NCBI GenBank assembly: GCA_010014835.2
Contig: JAAAKB020272177.1
Coordinates: forward strand, 1 to 27,841
DNA length: 27,841 nt
Direction: 5' to 3'
From: Apostichopus leukothele
Taxonomy: Eukaryota > Echinodermata > Holothuroidea > Aspidochirotida > Stichopodidae
Numbering within the stretch: the first letter of the stretch is position 1; each line of letters begins with the position of its first letter. Shown here piece after piece: positions 13,801-25,800 of the stretch. Below the pieces are notes generated by a model. That model ran no database searches and had not been told where the DNA came from. It worked only from the letters and a program-made list of their open reading frames with translations. The position numbers and the translations under genes were made by a program.

Positions 13801-16800
13801 GTTCTCCAAGATCACCATTCGTGCGAAAACGGAGCGGAGGGACTAGGTTCTAAACTCACTCTGCTAGCCCACACCAGTGGTGAAGCAACATTGCCACTTG
13901 CCACTATTAATAGAAGATCTCTTTCATGTACAATTTGATACCAATGTCCAACAAGAAGCCAAAAAGACGCAGGTCTCTGAGAGATGCTTACCTCAAACTT
14001 ACCAAGGCAAAAACCGGACGACAGAAATCCAGCGGATTCCCAAAGGCGATGGGAGATCGAAAGTCTAGTTGTAAGGGCAGACAGAGCTATTGCAAGCAAC
14101 ATTATAACAAGGACAAGGAACAAGGGTTGCAAACCGTCGAAGCAACTACAGAGGCTCCTACAGATTTACCGCCAACAACAATGCCCTAGGGTGCCCACCC
14201 CACCAGGATTCCCTGCCGGTGGAGGGGACTCATCAGGATTTTCCTCTATTGGGACATTTTGGATCCAGTTCTATAGGTACTGGAGGTCATGAACATTGGC
14301 TACTCTATTGAGTTGACCTCAAACCCTCCATTGTCAGGCAATTATGAAACCACCAAAATCCTTTGGACCCAGACCAATGGCAGACACTGAAAATGGAGGT
14401 CACGGATCTCTTGACAAAACACGCCGCGATCAGAAAGCAAGGACCAGTTTCTGTTACAGTACCTCAGTCGTCATGAAGTAGGTAACATACCTTTGGAGGC
14501 TCATACTTAACTGAAGGCCCTATAAACAAACAGTTCATGAAACCAAAGTCATTTCGGATGGAGTAACTTTCCTCAATGGTTCTGACCTTAGAAAGAGAAT
14601 TTGGGCCACCTCGTTGGATCTAAAGGACGCTTACCTGCACATCCCGATCAAGAGAGAAGACCATACATTTCTGCCCTTCACCAGGGTAACCAGATCCATA
14701 CTGGCATTTTATGATGGAATGGCATAATACTATTCGCCTACCTGGACGACTGGTTGATCGTCTTAAGATCGGAAGAGGACTCAGAGAGAGAGAGAGACAC
14801 AGAATTCAAGGTTTCCCTTCTAAAGATCCTAGGTCAAAGAACTACAGATCAGCTATTGCAGCAGTTAACAAGGGCTTCTCAGACGGTTGATCTTAGAGCA
14901 ACAACAACAAAATATTGGCCCAGGTCTTGAAGGACATGTTCAATTATCGTCCACCAACCAAGAAATGGTCCATTAAAAACGTACTTCAAAACCTTGCAAA
15001 ACCAACTTTTGAACCATGTCATAATGCACGATTGGAATTTGTCACGTATAAGACACTCTACCTCTTCGCATCGGCATCAGCAAGACGCAGAAGCTGCCTA
15101 CACGCAGAAGAAACCTCCCGTCACTAGCCTCTATGTCAATGTTAGACAAACTTTGTCATCCAGTCAGGGCACTTCAGTGGTAGCTAGAAAAAACAAAACC
15201 AATAAGCACATCAGAAAGGATATTCATCCTACCAAGAAGTCCCTTCACCATAGCCTCAGAACCGACTCTTTTCAGTTGGATTGTCAATCTGATAGAGCCC
15301 CACTCGACAGATAAGAGCTCATGACATTAGATCCCACGCCACCTGCAGGCTTGGTTCCAATACAGCAAAACGGTAGATATCATAAAGGCCGTGGCATGGA
15401 AAACTCCCTCTACCTTCGTATCTTGTTACTTGACAAACAGTTTCCGCAGAGGGCTCCTTCGGTAGAACAGTACTGTGTTTTCCAGGACATCATGTTCTGA
15501 GTCCACCTCCTCAACGGTGCTAGTCTGAATGAATATGTTTATGAGGTAAGTAAGTGCATGTTATAGATTCCCCAAAACCACTTACCTGTTTTGGGAATTT
15601 GTTAACCACACACTTACCTCATATAGGTCCACCCACCTACCCCACTACGGAACATCTCTTCAGAAAGTGAGAAACCATAATTTTCTCTTCACCTGCACCA
15701 ACACACAATAACGTGACAATTATCTAATGTAAGTGCCAGTCTTAAGACATGAGTGCATGGAGAGGAACCTACTGAATCAGTCAGATGATTCTCAAACTCA
15801 ATTAGGTGAGCTATATATGCATTCTTTAAAGAAACATGTAATTATAACCAAGGTCTCCTGTCCTCGTTTGTGCCTTGGTTATATGTACTGACTGTCACCT
15901 TGGTCACTTAGTAGCTTCTGGATGACACTAGGAATGTAATCGAAGTGGATCCTAAAGAGGGAGGAGGATTCAGGGCCTGGATGGATGGTAGCCATACCCC
16001 CTGTTTAAAGACATGACCATTTGAGTGTAGTATTATAGGATAATGCATATGTAAACGAGGTAAGTGTGTGGTTAACAAATTCCCAAAACAGGTAAGTGGT
16101 TTTGGGGATTCTAATTGTGTTGCTTTCATACATGCTTAGCTCATGCATTAGGCACATTTTCTAGATTTAAATGACCATTTAAAGGATAGAGATCTTGTTC
16201 CTTTTTTTCAGATGGTAAAAAAAACTTTGTCATTCCTACAGTGATTGCTATAGCATTGGTTATCATCCTCATCACATGTTTGTTAATTTACAGGTGAGTA
16301 GACCAATGCTTACACAATTAAAGAGCATTGAAAGTATGATAAACTAAGTATATTTTCCATAAGTTTCATTTTAATGTAATTAACAACTGATGGGACTGCA
16401 TGTTTTCCCATCTTTTGAAACCACCATCAAGAATGCATGACTGTGTACATACAAATGAGTATAATTAGTACATCTACTCTGACTACAAACATTTAAGTTT
16501 AAGTAAGATAAATCTTTTGTTATTACATAAAATACAGTAGCTGATTACATGTAATTGCTGATGTCACCTCATCATATTACTGCAATTAGTTCCCCTTCCT
16601 CAACCGGCTTGATTCAAGCAGTGAACAATATATTTCTAGTAGCTACTCTAGTCAGTTTCAGCATATTCATCAACAAATTTCAAAGCTTTGCTCCATGTTT
16701 ACAATTGGTAAAATTAAGCTGACAACATGTGAACTTTGACAAACTTTGGGCATATTGAATGCGTTAATTTACTCACATGAAATATTTTTACATCTATATT

Positions 16801-19800
16801 TTGAGTGAGCACAGGAAGGTCTGGGGAAACCGCTGGTAATTGATTAACAGCCAAGTACGGAGAGATTCATTAAACTAATCTCCAAATTTTCGCATATAGT
16901 TTGTTTTTAACTTAATTTATTTGGATGAAAGAAAACTTCTTTTAACCACAGCCAGTTTCTTTAAAATTTAAATGATGCGTATCTTAACAGTTTATGGTAA
17001 CAACACCGGGCTTACATTACAAGCAGAGCTAGTTATTTTCACAGAAGTAACATTTACTGATTCTATGTCTCTATAAGAATTAGTTTTTTTTTAATGTTAA
17101 TGGTTACTTGCACCCTCACTAAATAGTTACTTTCACTCTTTGAATTAATTTCAGGAAAAGATCTAGAAAAGCAGCTCCATCTTCATCAGATCTTACGTCC
17201 TTTACCAATAATATTGCAATCGACAAGGGAGATCAAGGTATTTTCAGCTGATCAGGAATAGAAACATAAAATTTTCTCTTTTCATTGATTTTTAACATTT
17301 AATACATTATGTTGGTACGTACAGATGATTGACAGGTAAAGGTTACTTGCAAGACATTTCTACTTAATACTTTTTTTCCATGTGCTTTTATGTGCCGCAT
17401 GCTATTTACGTGTATCTTATGATATGAATGTTTTATTTTGGCCACTTCATACAGAGACATGTATGTATCTTCTTGTTACAAAATATCCATCTCACATGAT
17501 TGAAAAGGTACATAGCTTGTACATCTTGATTCCAATAGAAGTTAAAGAAGTAGAAGGTAAAGTCCTGGTTCTCATAGTATGTATAAAGTTAACCATTTGA
17601 TAAGATTGAACAGGTAAATTATCAATTCAGCATACCAATTGTCTATAGAGGCAATCACTTTCTTTTCCTTACATTACTATATATTTGCCTACAGAAGTCA
17701 AAGTTAAAATGATTATATACCCCTTGACAAAAATTAAATGTTAAAATTACCATATCAATATCACAATCTTAATCAACCAGTGAGTGGAGAGCAGTCTGAA
17801 GGATACGAAGTACCTCAAGACAAAATTAGCAGCTTGGTTGAATCTGGTTCAACGTATGAGGCTGTTGGATCAACAGTGGTATCAAAGGCATCTACAGAAA
17901 TAGTGAAAGACAATGATTATGAGGACCCTGATGATATCGAACAATATGCAGGTGTCTACATCAATGTAGGCACTGCTAAAAAGACAGCACCACCAAAACC
18001 AATCAAGGTGTCCGAACTTCAAGACTACATGAACAGAGACAGAAGAAATGTCATTGAGGATATTGTCAAGGAGTTTACGGTCAGTATCTGTTACTAAATT
18101 ATGTATTATCAAGATGTGCAAAATTATCTTCAGTTTTCAAGTAAAGAGTAACTATGAGAGAGATTTTTTTAATGATTAAATAATACTAACCGATACTGTC
18201 CAACTGTACATTGTAATTCATATACAGTTCAACTGTGGAGAAATTTGATCACCACCTCTTTGTCTTTATTAACCAGGTTCTTCCGAGGGGTCGGCAACAT
18301 CCGTGTTCTGTAGCGCTCCAGCATGAAAGATTGAAATCAAAGAACAGCTTGTCTAAGATCATACCATGTAAGTTCCTCTGTGTATTGATGCCGTTTTTCT
18401 TTAGGAATATATTGCCTGCATTAAGAATAACTTTGCATTGTGACAGATATTCTTCTAGTCCATACATGATGGCAAACATGCAATCTACGCCAAATTGTCA
18501 TACCATTTTTTCATTGTTAGATGATAAGGTTTAGAGATCATTCCAATTTGAATGTTTCTTCAGTGTTTTTAATGTTTGGTCATCAGTGAAACAGTGTATA
18601 CCATTCAAATAATGTGAGATGAGAAGTGATATTGTGCATGCATTGTTCATTTCTGTTGCTGTTGAATTCACTGGCTATTATATCCCTCATTAGTGAGAGA
18701 ATTGTTAAGATTCCACCGCAATAGTAAAACTATATAGCGATTTGATTTGTCATCAAAGAACATATAATTTATGCATCCTGCTGAACAAAAATTGCATTGG
18801 TTACTTTGGGCAAATGTTCTGTATTGAAAAGTGATGAAGATAGATTAAAGAGAAGTTACACCAATTTCAAATAAAATCACTTGGAATATATTCTTAAAAA
18901 TTGATCACAGCTCTCGGTAAGCTGAAGTGTTATACCTACTTAAATGACACACATGTAACACAGTGTGCTTTTCTGAGGAAGGGAAACAGGAAATAGAATT
19001 GAGGTATTAACATTAACAGGTGATCCCTATTAAAAATACATCACACATATTTTACATCTGGAAACATTCAGAGAGTATCTATATTTTCAATGTTGCAATC
19101 ATATTTTTATAGGACACAAAAGTTCCTGGTAATATGGATGATGTCTATTAAAAAGAGGATAATATGTATTACTTTACATCAGTTTTTGACAAACTGTCCG
19201 CCTTTCTAGTATTTTGCATGTTTGCAACCTGTTCAACTAGTGCAAACTAGGTGTAATTTTGTTAAATTACACCTAGTTTTAATTCATGTTTTCAGTTTCC
19301 ATTATTTGCTACATGTTCCAAACATATATATTTAGACATGAACACTGTTCATGTCTAAATATATCTTTCCCATAACTGCTCATCCAACTGTGTTGATTTT
19401 TTGTTACTTTTGAATCTTTTAATTTAAAAGATGATCATACAAGAGTAAAGTTACAGGTATCTGGGAACTCAAGGCAGTCAGATTATTACAATGCCAGCAT
19501 TATAAAGGTATATATCAGTTAAACTGCTGAGTACTTGCAGCAGAGTACTTTTGCTAGCTGAAGAAGAATCTTCATTGCAAGCTTGTGCAATTGGATATGG
19601 GTAAAGGGTTCTATTGCCATGATACATGTTTTTTATGTTTCTTGCTACAATGCAACGTCATATATTAGTTTCTTCTACTAGTTTTACTGGTGGTAGATGG
19701 TGTGAGAACATGCTAACTATATGGTATTATATATAGTATGCCATGCTTCTTTCTTGCTTCTTTCTTGCTTAAACTTTCCTTCTGTTTTGGTTTCCTATAA

Positions 19801-22800
19801 TGCTAACTCTCATGTTGCATGAGTGAGTGACATATATCTAATCATGTATTATTGCTGTGGCAACAGCGGTATGGGTTATAGATTGTCTGCATGTATTTAC
19901 ATGGGTCTGATTGATATTTATCAATCGATCCAGTAGATTCATCCTTTGCAGTTTTTCTTTACTGTAACCATGCCTTCCATTTACAGTATAAAATGTCAAA
20001 GGGCGTGATGTATCTCTTGTATACTGAGCAAATAATTTATTACAGCTATAAAATATGGTTTCATTTACTTAATTGAGCGCTAAACAGTGTAACTGTATTG
20101 TTGTCTATGAATGAACAAATTAGAATCAAAGTTAAGAAAACAGATAAGGATATAAGGAGAAGTGCAGAACATTGATTTATCTAGAATTCTGTGAGGCATA
20201 ATACCAAATTAGACCAATAACATCATTAATTTGAATCTCATTTGGTGATAAAAGTCAAGCTTTGAAAAATATATGTTACTTGTGATAAATTGTCGTTATC
20301 AGGGTTTAAATGGCGATATGGTTAAGTTGTATTGGACTCCATTTAACTTGTATCTAATCCAGTACAAAATGGCTTTTGTTATTTATTATTTCTGAGCTTC
20401 TACATCTTTTGTGCTTATTTGATTATTTACTTAAAATTTCTGCAATAATACAGAGTAGTGTCCAGTGGAAAATTCTTTAATAAATGTAATTACATTTACT
20501 GTTGCTCAGTGACACTTTATTTGTTTTCTTTGTTGTTGGCTGTAAAGTATCCATCGCTACTGAGTAATTTGAAAAATGACACCTTTAAGGACAGATAATG
20601 ATTGAATATGTAAATGAAAGTAGTTGTGCTAGAAATTACATTGGAGTCGCTAGTTTCCCATATTTATCAATCCATAAAGAAGTGTAGCATTTTGTATTCA
20701 GTTAATATGTAATTTCTTTTCATTTTACACTGTTATTGTATGTATTTTCCTACCAGTTAGAGGTACACTTTTTATTCTGCATCTCAAAAACCTTGCTAGG
20801 AGTAAAGCATTATTTGCTTTACTTTTATGCAATTTCATGTACTTCCACATTTAAGCAGTAGATTAATGGTTTAATTAACATTGTAATAAAATTGAACCGT
20901 TTGTGGAAAAAGAATAAACATATGAATGATTGAGTACTATATTTCATTTTCAGGCTCGCCAAGGCAAAACAAGGTTCATAGCTGCAATAGGTAAATCATC
21001 CTTGAAGAAATGTTACTGTTATTCTCCACAATTTGCATAAGGGAACTTTTCTTCTTTTCATACCATAACTTATTTGTGTCTTAATTTACTTCAAAGTAGT
21101 TTGATATGTCATAACATGACTTTGTTCATTCTATATGTACAGTTTCATAGCAGGTTTGTTGCTGATTGTTCCACATACCATTGTTATTCTTGAGCTGTTA
21201 TTAACTTATTACCTTACTGAGAGAGTGAGAAGTTATCAACTTGTAAAATGTGATCTGTCACCGAAAGATGAACGTTGTCTGCAGATTGATAAAGCGTAAC
21301 CCATTGCATCAAACTATCAAATAAGCAAAGATAACAACAAAAACAGATGAGAACACTATCGATAAATTAAAACAATCAATACAGTTGTGGATACTATCAT
21401 CTTAGAAAATGATACATTTAGCTACGTATAGTTACAAACTAGCTATTTAATCGAACTATGGACCTCTATATTAGTTGAATACATTACTTTTAGGTGATTT
21501 TACCAACAAAGTATTTCACTTTTCATTTTCGCCAACACATGAAGTAGGTGTTAACCATGTATCTTATTTTCAAAACTACTTTGTGCCATTAGTCTTTGAT
21601 AGAGCAATCATCACTAAAATGTTCATAACCAGCACCACAATATGTACAAATGCTATTAATATGCAGTGTCGTTGTGATTATCTGAGACCATAATATTGCC
21701 AGATGTCAACTTCTGTAGATATGGAATGAAACATGTTGCAGAACAGTTTACCTTTTAGTACTAAGTATATTCTCCTACAGATAATTGTTTGAATTCATTT
21801 TACTTCTTGAATTGAATTGCACACATATAGCTAAGTTGCTGTGGTTTTTGAAATAATAACATTTAATGCCTTTTGTTAACAATACTCCTTTATTATTTCC
21901 TAGGACCTCAAAGTAAAGGTCTTGCAGAACAATTTTGGAGAATGGTTTTGCAACAAGATGTCACGACATTGGTCATGCTGGTAGACAGCTCGGTAAAATG
22001 TTTAATTTTAGATTGCAACATATATACGTCATTGATATGTTTAGACTTTTAATCATAAGCATTTAACAAATGTCTTGATATACTATTGGATGAATATAAA
22101 CACACCTGATGGAAAATTTAATTTAATTTACCAAAGTCTACATGAAAATATTGTAAGATATGACTACCGATTAAAGTTATGTATTTTCAACTAACATGTA
22201 CTGGACTACACTGTATCATGAGCAATGTACTGAAAATATTATTTTAAGCATTTTCATAATTCTTAGGTTGAAAAGCAGCTAATTAATCTGAAAGTCACAT
22301 CCAATCAACTTCCGTAATGTACTCAAAATTCAAGCATAGTCTCTGTCACATGCACTTTGAATTGTCAAGTAAGTTTTCTTAGTAATCCAATATGATTAAT
22401 AGTGTATTAAAGGGATTGTGAAGAAGTTGAAGAAGTTAACAATATTTCCATGTGCTGATATATAATTGAAACAAATTAAAACATTGCAGTAAGAATACAC
22501 CTAGCAGACTCTATAGAATCTTTATATGTTGTTACATTTTGTCTATCCTTTGTCTTGTCTAAGGATGGAGATGCTTATAGCTATTGGCCCAGGAAAGTAA
22601 AAACTAATGAGGTGTTTGGTGAGATGACAGTGCTTTTGCAGGAGGAAATCAGTCATCAAACATACACAAACAGAAAGCTGAATATAATCACTGACGTGAG
22701 TGAAATATTTATTTTGTGTTGATGTACATTCCCTAATGTAAACTTTTAGTGAGTCATTGTAAAGTAGAGAGATTATTCTGGTATTTTAAGTGTCCAGGAA

Positions 22801-25800
22801 TTAGTCATTTGCAAACACGTCTATACGTCTATACGAGTTAAATTGTGTCAAAACGTACATTCTATCACTTTGTCCAATGTGTCACAATCCATTTTCCATA
22901 CCTGTTTACATGATTTACACAAAGAAACAATGACTTGCCATTTTAGATGTAAATTTGGTTCCAAACATTCAGGTTTTCCATGCATGATCATGTTTTGTTT
23001 CTTTGTGTGTGTGTGTGTGTGTGTTTAACCCTGTGATAAACAGGTAGGTAAGGGTTGCCACATGTGTTTATATATCATGGCAGAGGTTAAGTATTTCATA
23101 TAAAACTCAAACATTGTTAGTAAAGGAGTTATGGCCTTTTTGATTCATGATTAAATTCTACCTGTTTTAGCAATCTTATCCATTTTTCGCCACATGTGTC
23201 ATTCTTGTTATCATGAAGTATGTACTCCTCAAGCAAATTAATACCGATGAGTGCTACCATATAGTGGATGTGATACATGCTTTACACACAAAACTACTCC
23301 ATGTTTTTGTTTAAATTAGTCATTTAGTTTTGTCAGATGTAGTTGGATTATCTATCTTAAATCCTACATTTAGTTCTGTTACATAACACTCTCTTTATTT
23401 ACATATTTCTCTTTATAGGATGACAAACTTCTGACTGTCCACCAGCTTCAGTTTCACGGTTGGCCTCAAGGAGGAGTTCCAGAAGATTACACAAACTTGA
23501 TTGATTTTATTAAACAGGTGAAGATGAGACAAGAGCAGACCAATATGTCACCTTTGCTCATCCACTGCAGGTAACAAGTTTGCTACTCTCGTAGTTGAGA
23601 GTTTAGGGCTCAGACCTATATGAAAATTATATGTAATTTGTTTCTTACCATATAGCATTGTATTATTATTTTATATGGAATAATATTAGAAACACTCCTT
23701 AATGCAAAGTATTTTAAAGTTCAATCACTCATCATTTACAGATTTAGTTAACATAAGAAATACAATTGAAAGTATTGTCTGTAAGCCCTTAAACAATTTT
23801 CAACAATGTTTCATTTTTAATCGTTTAAGATGGATATTACAATATTTTGAACAGTAGCGACTGTGATATCATCTGGGCAATTGCAGATTGCGATATAACC
23901 CATGCTGTATACAGTTCCTACAGTAGTCACAACAAAAATAACTTTGTTTGCTATTCCTGACCTAGAAAAGAGTCAGGGAAACTATGAACTGTGTAGAATG
24001 GGTTAGGGTTAGAGAAGAACGGTTTATGAACTGTGGAGTGTGAGAGTGTATTATGTGCAATACCAACTGGGCATGGTCTTCTGTATTCGTACTTTCGTGA
24101 TGTGTACGTAATATATAAAAGGCAATCACCTGTGCGTGTACATGCGAGAGTGTATATGTTGGGGAAATTAGAGTGGTAACTTCAAGTCGCTCGTTTTGCC
24201 TATTTGCATGCATTACGTCATTCATCAAATTGATGCGTTTGAACAAACGGTGCTTTTGGTGAGAAACTAGTCAATTTGAAAACCAGATTTCTACGTCGAA
24301 TGGGGACAATTTTCACATAGTTATAAAGAGAGGAATAAGAACTATGAGGACAATGTATCAAAATCCTCAACCAGACAATTCCTTTAATAAATATAACACC
24401 GCATATACCACTTCTTGTCGCAAATGTTATGATATCTTTACAAGGTTGACTTTAAGATACTTTTCCATAGCAGCAAAACAGACATCAAATACTATATGAA
24501 ACAGTGTCTGTGAAGTGAAGTTAGATTATAAAGATGTTTATCGTGATGCTTACATAGAGGAGAATTTGCAATAAGTAATTTGGCAATGATTTCTCTAACA
24601 GAGATGGGAGTGGATCTACAGGTACTTTTCTAGCCCTTTATCAATTGTTGGATGTGCTTAGATCTAACAGCACGATCAGCGTCTATAATGTCATCAGAAA
24701 TCTGAGAGAAGACAGAATGGACATGGTCCTGACCCGGGTTTGTGATTTAGTTATAAATTCAGATTTACTAAAGTAATAATTTTCCAGCATTTGTTGTGTT
24801 TGTCTAAATGCTTTATTCTTAAAGTTTAAGGTGACTTGTTATTGGATGAAATGTGTTTTACTGCTGCAAACTAATGTAACTTAACGTTTGCTGTTTTTTA
24901 ACAAAATTACATATAAGTTACTTTAATTATTTTAATTGAATTTAACATCATCAGTAATTTATTATAAATTGCTGATAAACCTCTAAATTAATGTTTTTTA
25001 TTCCACTGTATTCAAAGGTATTCATGTTTGCTTACAGCTTGATGGTCCAAGGCTTAGTTACTCCATTAATCTCCATTTAATCAGCATGCATGTGGAGGAG
25101 AATGAAAAGTAATTTATCATTGTCATGAGGTTCCTTATTTTAATATACTCTGCTGGTTTAATTTTACAACTAATTTATGATGTTTTGAAAGTCATAAATA
25201 GTTATTGTAATTTAACAGGTGCAGTATCTATATATCTACGACACCTTGCAGCAGGCCCAGCTGACACCAGAGAAAACAAAAACATTAGCTGAGGAGTTTA
25301 AGGGAATGGATGAGCAGACATTAAAGCGTAAAGCTGTTCATGAATTTTCCGTAAGTTGAATTTAATGTATTCACCTGAAATCCTGTGACTGAGTGTATGT
25401 CAACACATATCTGTTTCTAGGATCCAGTTTAGTAAAGTTTAAGTTTCAATAATATGTTGAAAGACTACAAAGAATCTTACGTACGACAATTATACTCCAT
25501 TAGAATTGCTACGACAGTTTTTTTTAGTTCGATCAAGAACAGTTCTTGACACAGACCTAAGACACACATTCACACACATATGTATATAAATAGATATATC
25601 TATATCAGATAAATCTTTACTGTAGGTTATATTAACACATCCAAGTGTCATCAGTGGTTATGTGATTCAATACAGTAGTAAGCTTAAAGACAAATCAAAA
25701 TAATAGCATTATTCGCTCCTTTCACTCTTCCTGTACAATCATATGAAACATTGTTAGAAATATCTTATGGTTAAACCAATGGACACTAAAATGTTTCTGC

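Larger units (their letters stand above)
12793..16108 (+). mobile_element. DIRS-type (tyrosine-recombinase) retroelement, broken
   Basis: Recognisable parts in order are a left terminal region with an inverted match to the right terminus (12796-12830 against 15964-16000, about 80% alike), a probable gag-like region (about 13200-14300), a reverse transcriptase region (about 14520-14770) with the DLKDAYLHIPI block and the YLDDW catalytic block typical of DIRS, and a tyrosine recombinase region (about 14915-15480). The last has the PTFEP...RRSCLHA neighbourhood and a C-terminal AWKTPSTF block. The 3' part has a perfect 52-bp inverted pair, the expected internal complementary region and right end. 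The element is a fossil: coding regions are interrupted many times (clearly more than five) and it looks shorter than a full DIRS. No target-site duplication is expected for this family. Confidence 0.85.
12471..16211 (+). other. Intron 9 (3.7 kb) hosting a DIRS element
   Basis: The longest intron of the gene, between the FN3-2 and transmembrane exons. Its splice sites (donor 'gtaaat', acceptor 'tttttttcag') are intact. About 3.3 kb of it is a DIRS-type retroelement in the same orientation as the gene; the rest, 12471-12792 and 16109-16211, is plain AT-rich sequence. Confidence 0.85.
18368..19430 (+). other. Intron 13 with two perfect hairpins
   Basis: A 1,063-base AT-rich intron. Its only notable content is the pair of perfect inverted repeats at 19244-19279 and 19326-19364, close to the 3' splice site. 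Confidence 0.8.

Noticed and set aside
19113-19155. Stretch after 'tttttatag' reading DTKVPGNMDDVY, superficially like the YDHxRV region
   Set aside because: Its phase does not fit exon 13 (the joint codon would be a stop); exon 14 at 19431-19507 supplies the real YDHTRV block in the right phase.
22267-22275. Bases after 'ttcttag' encoding VEK, which would fill the three missing residues of PTP domain 1
   Set aside because: No GT donor follows the nine bases, and the longer open stretch ends in a stop without PTP similarity; probably coincidence.
24000-24015. GGGTTAGGGTTAG, a telomere-like motif
   Set aside because: Only two units; expected by chance in this much sequence and not accompanied by subtelomeric features.
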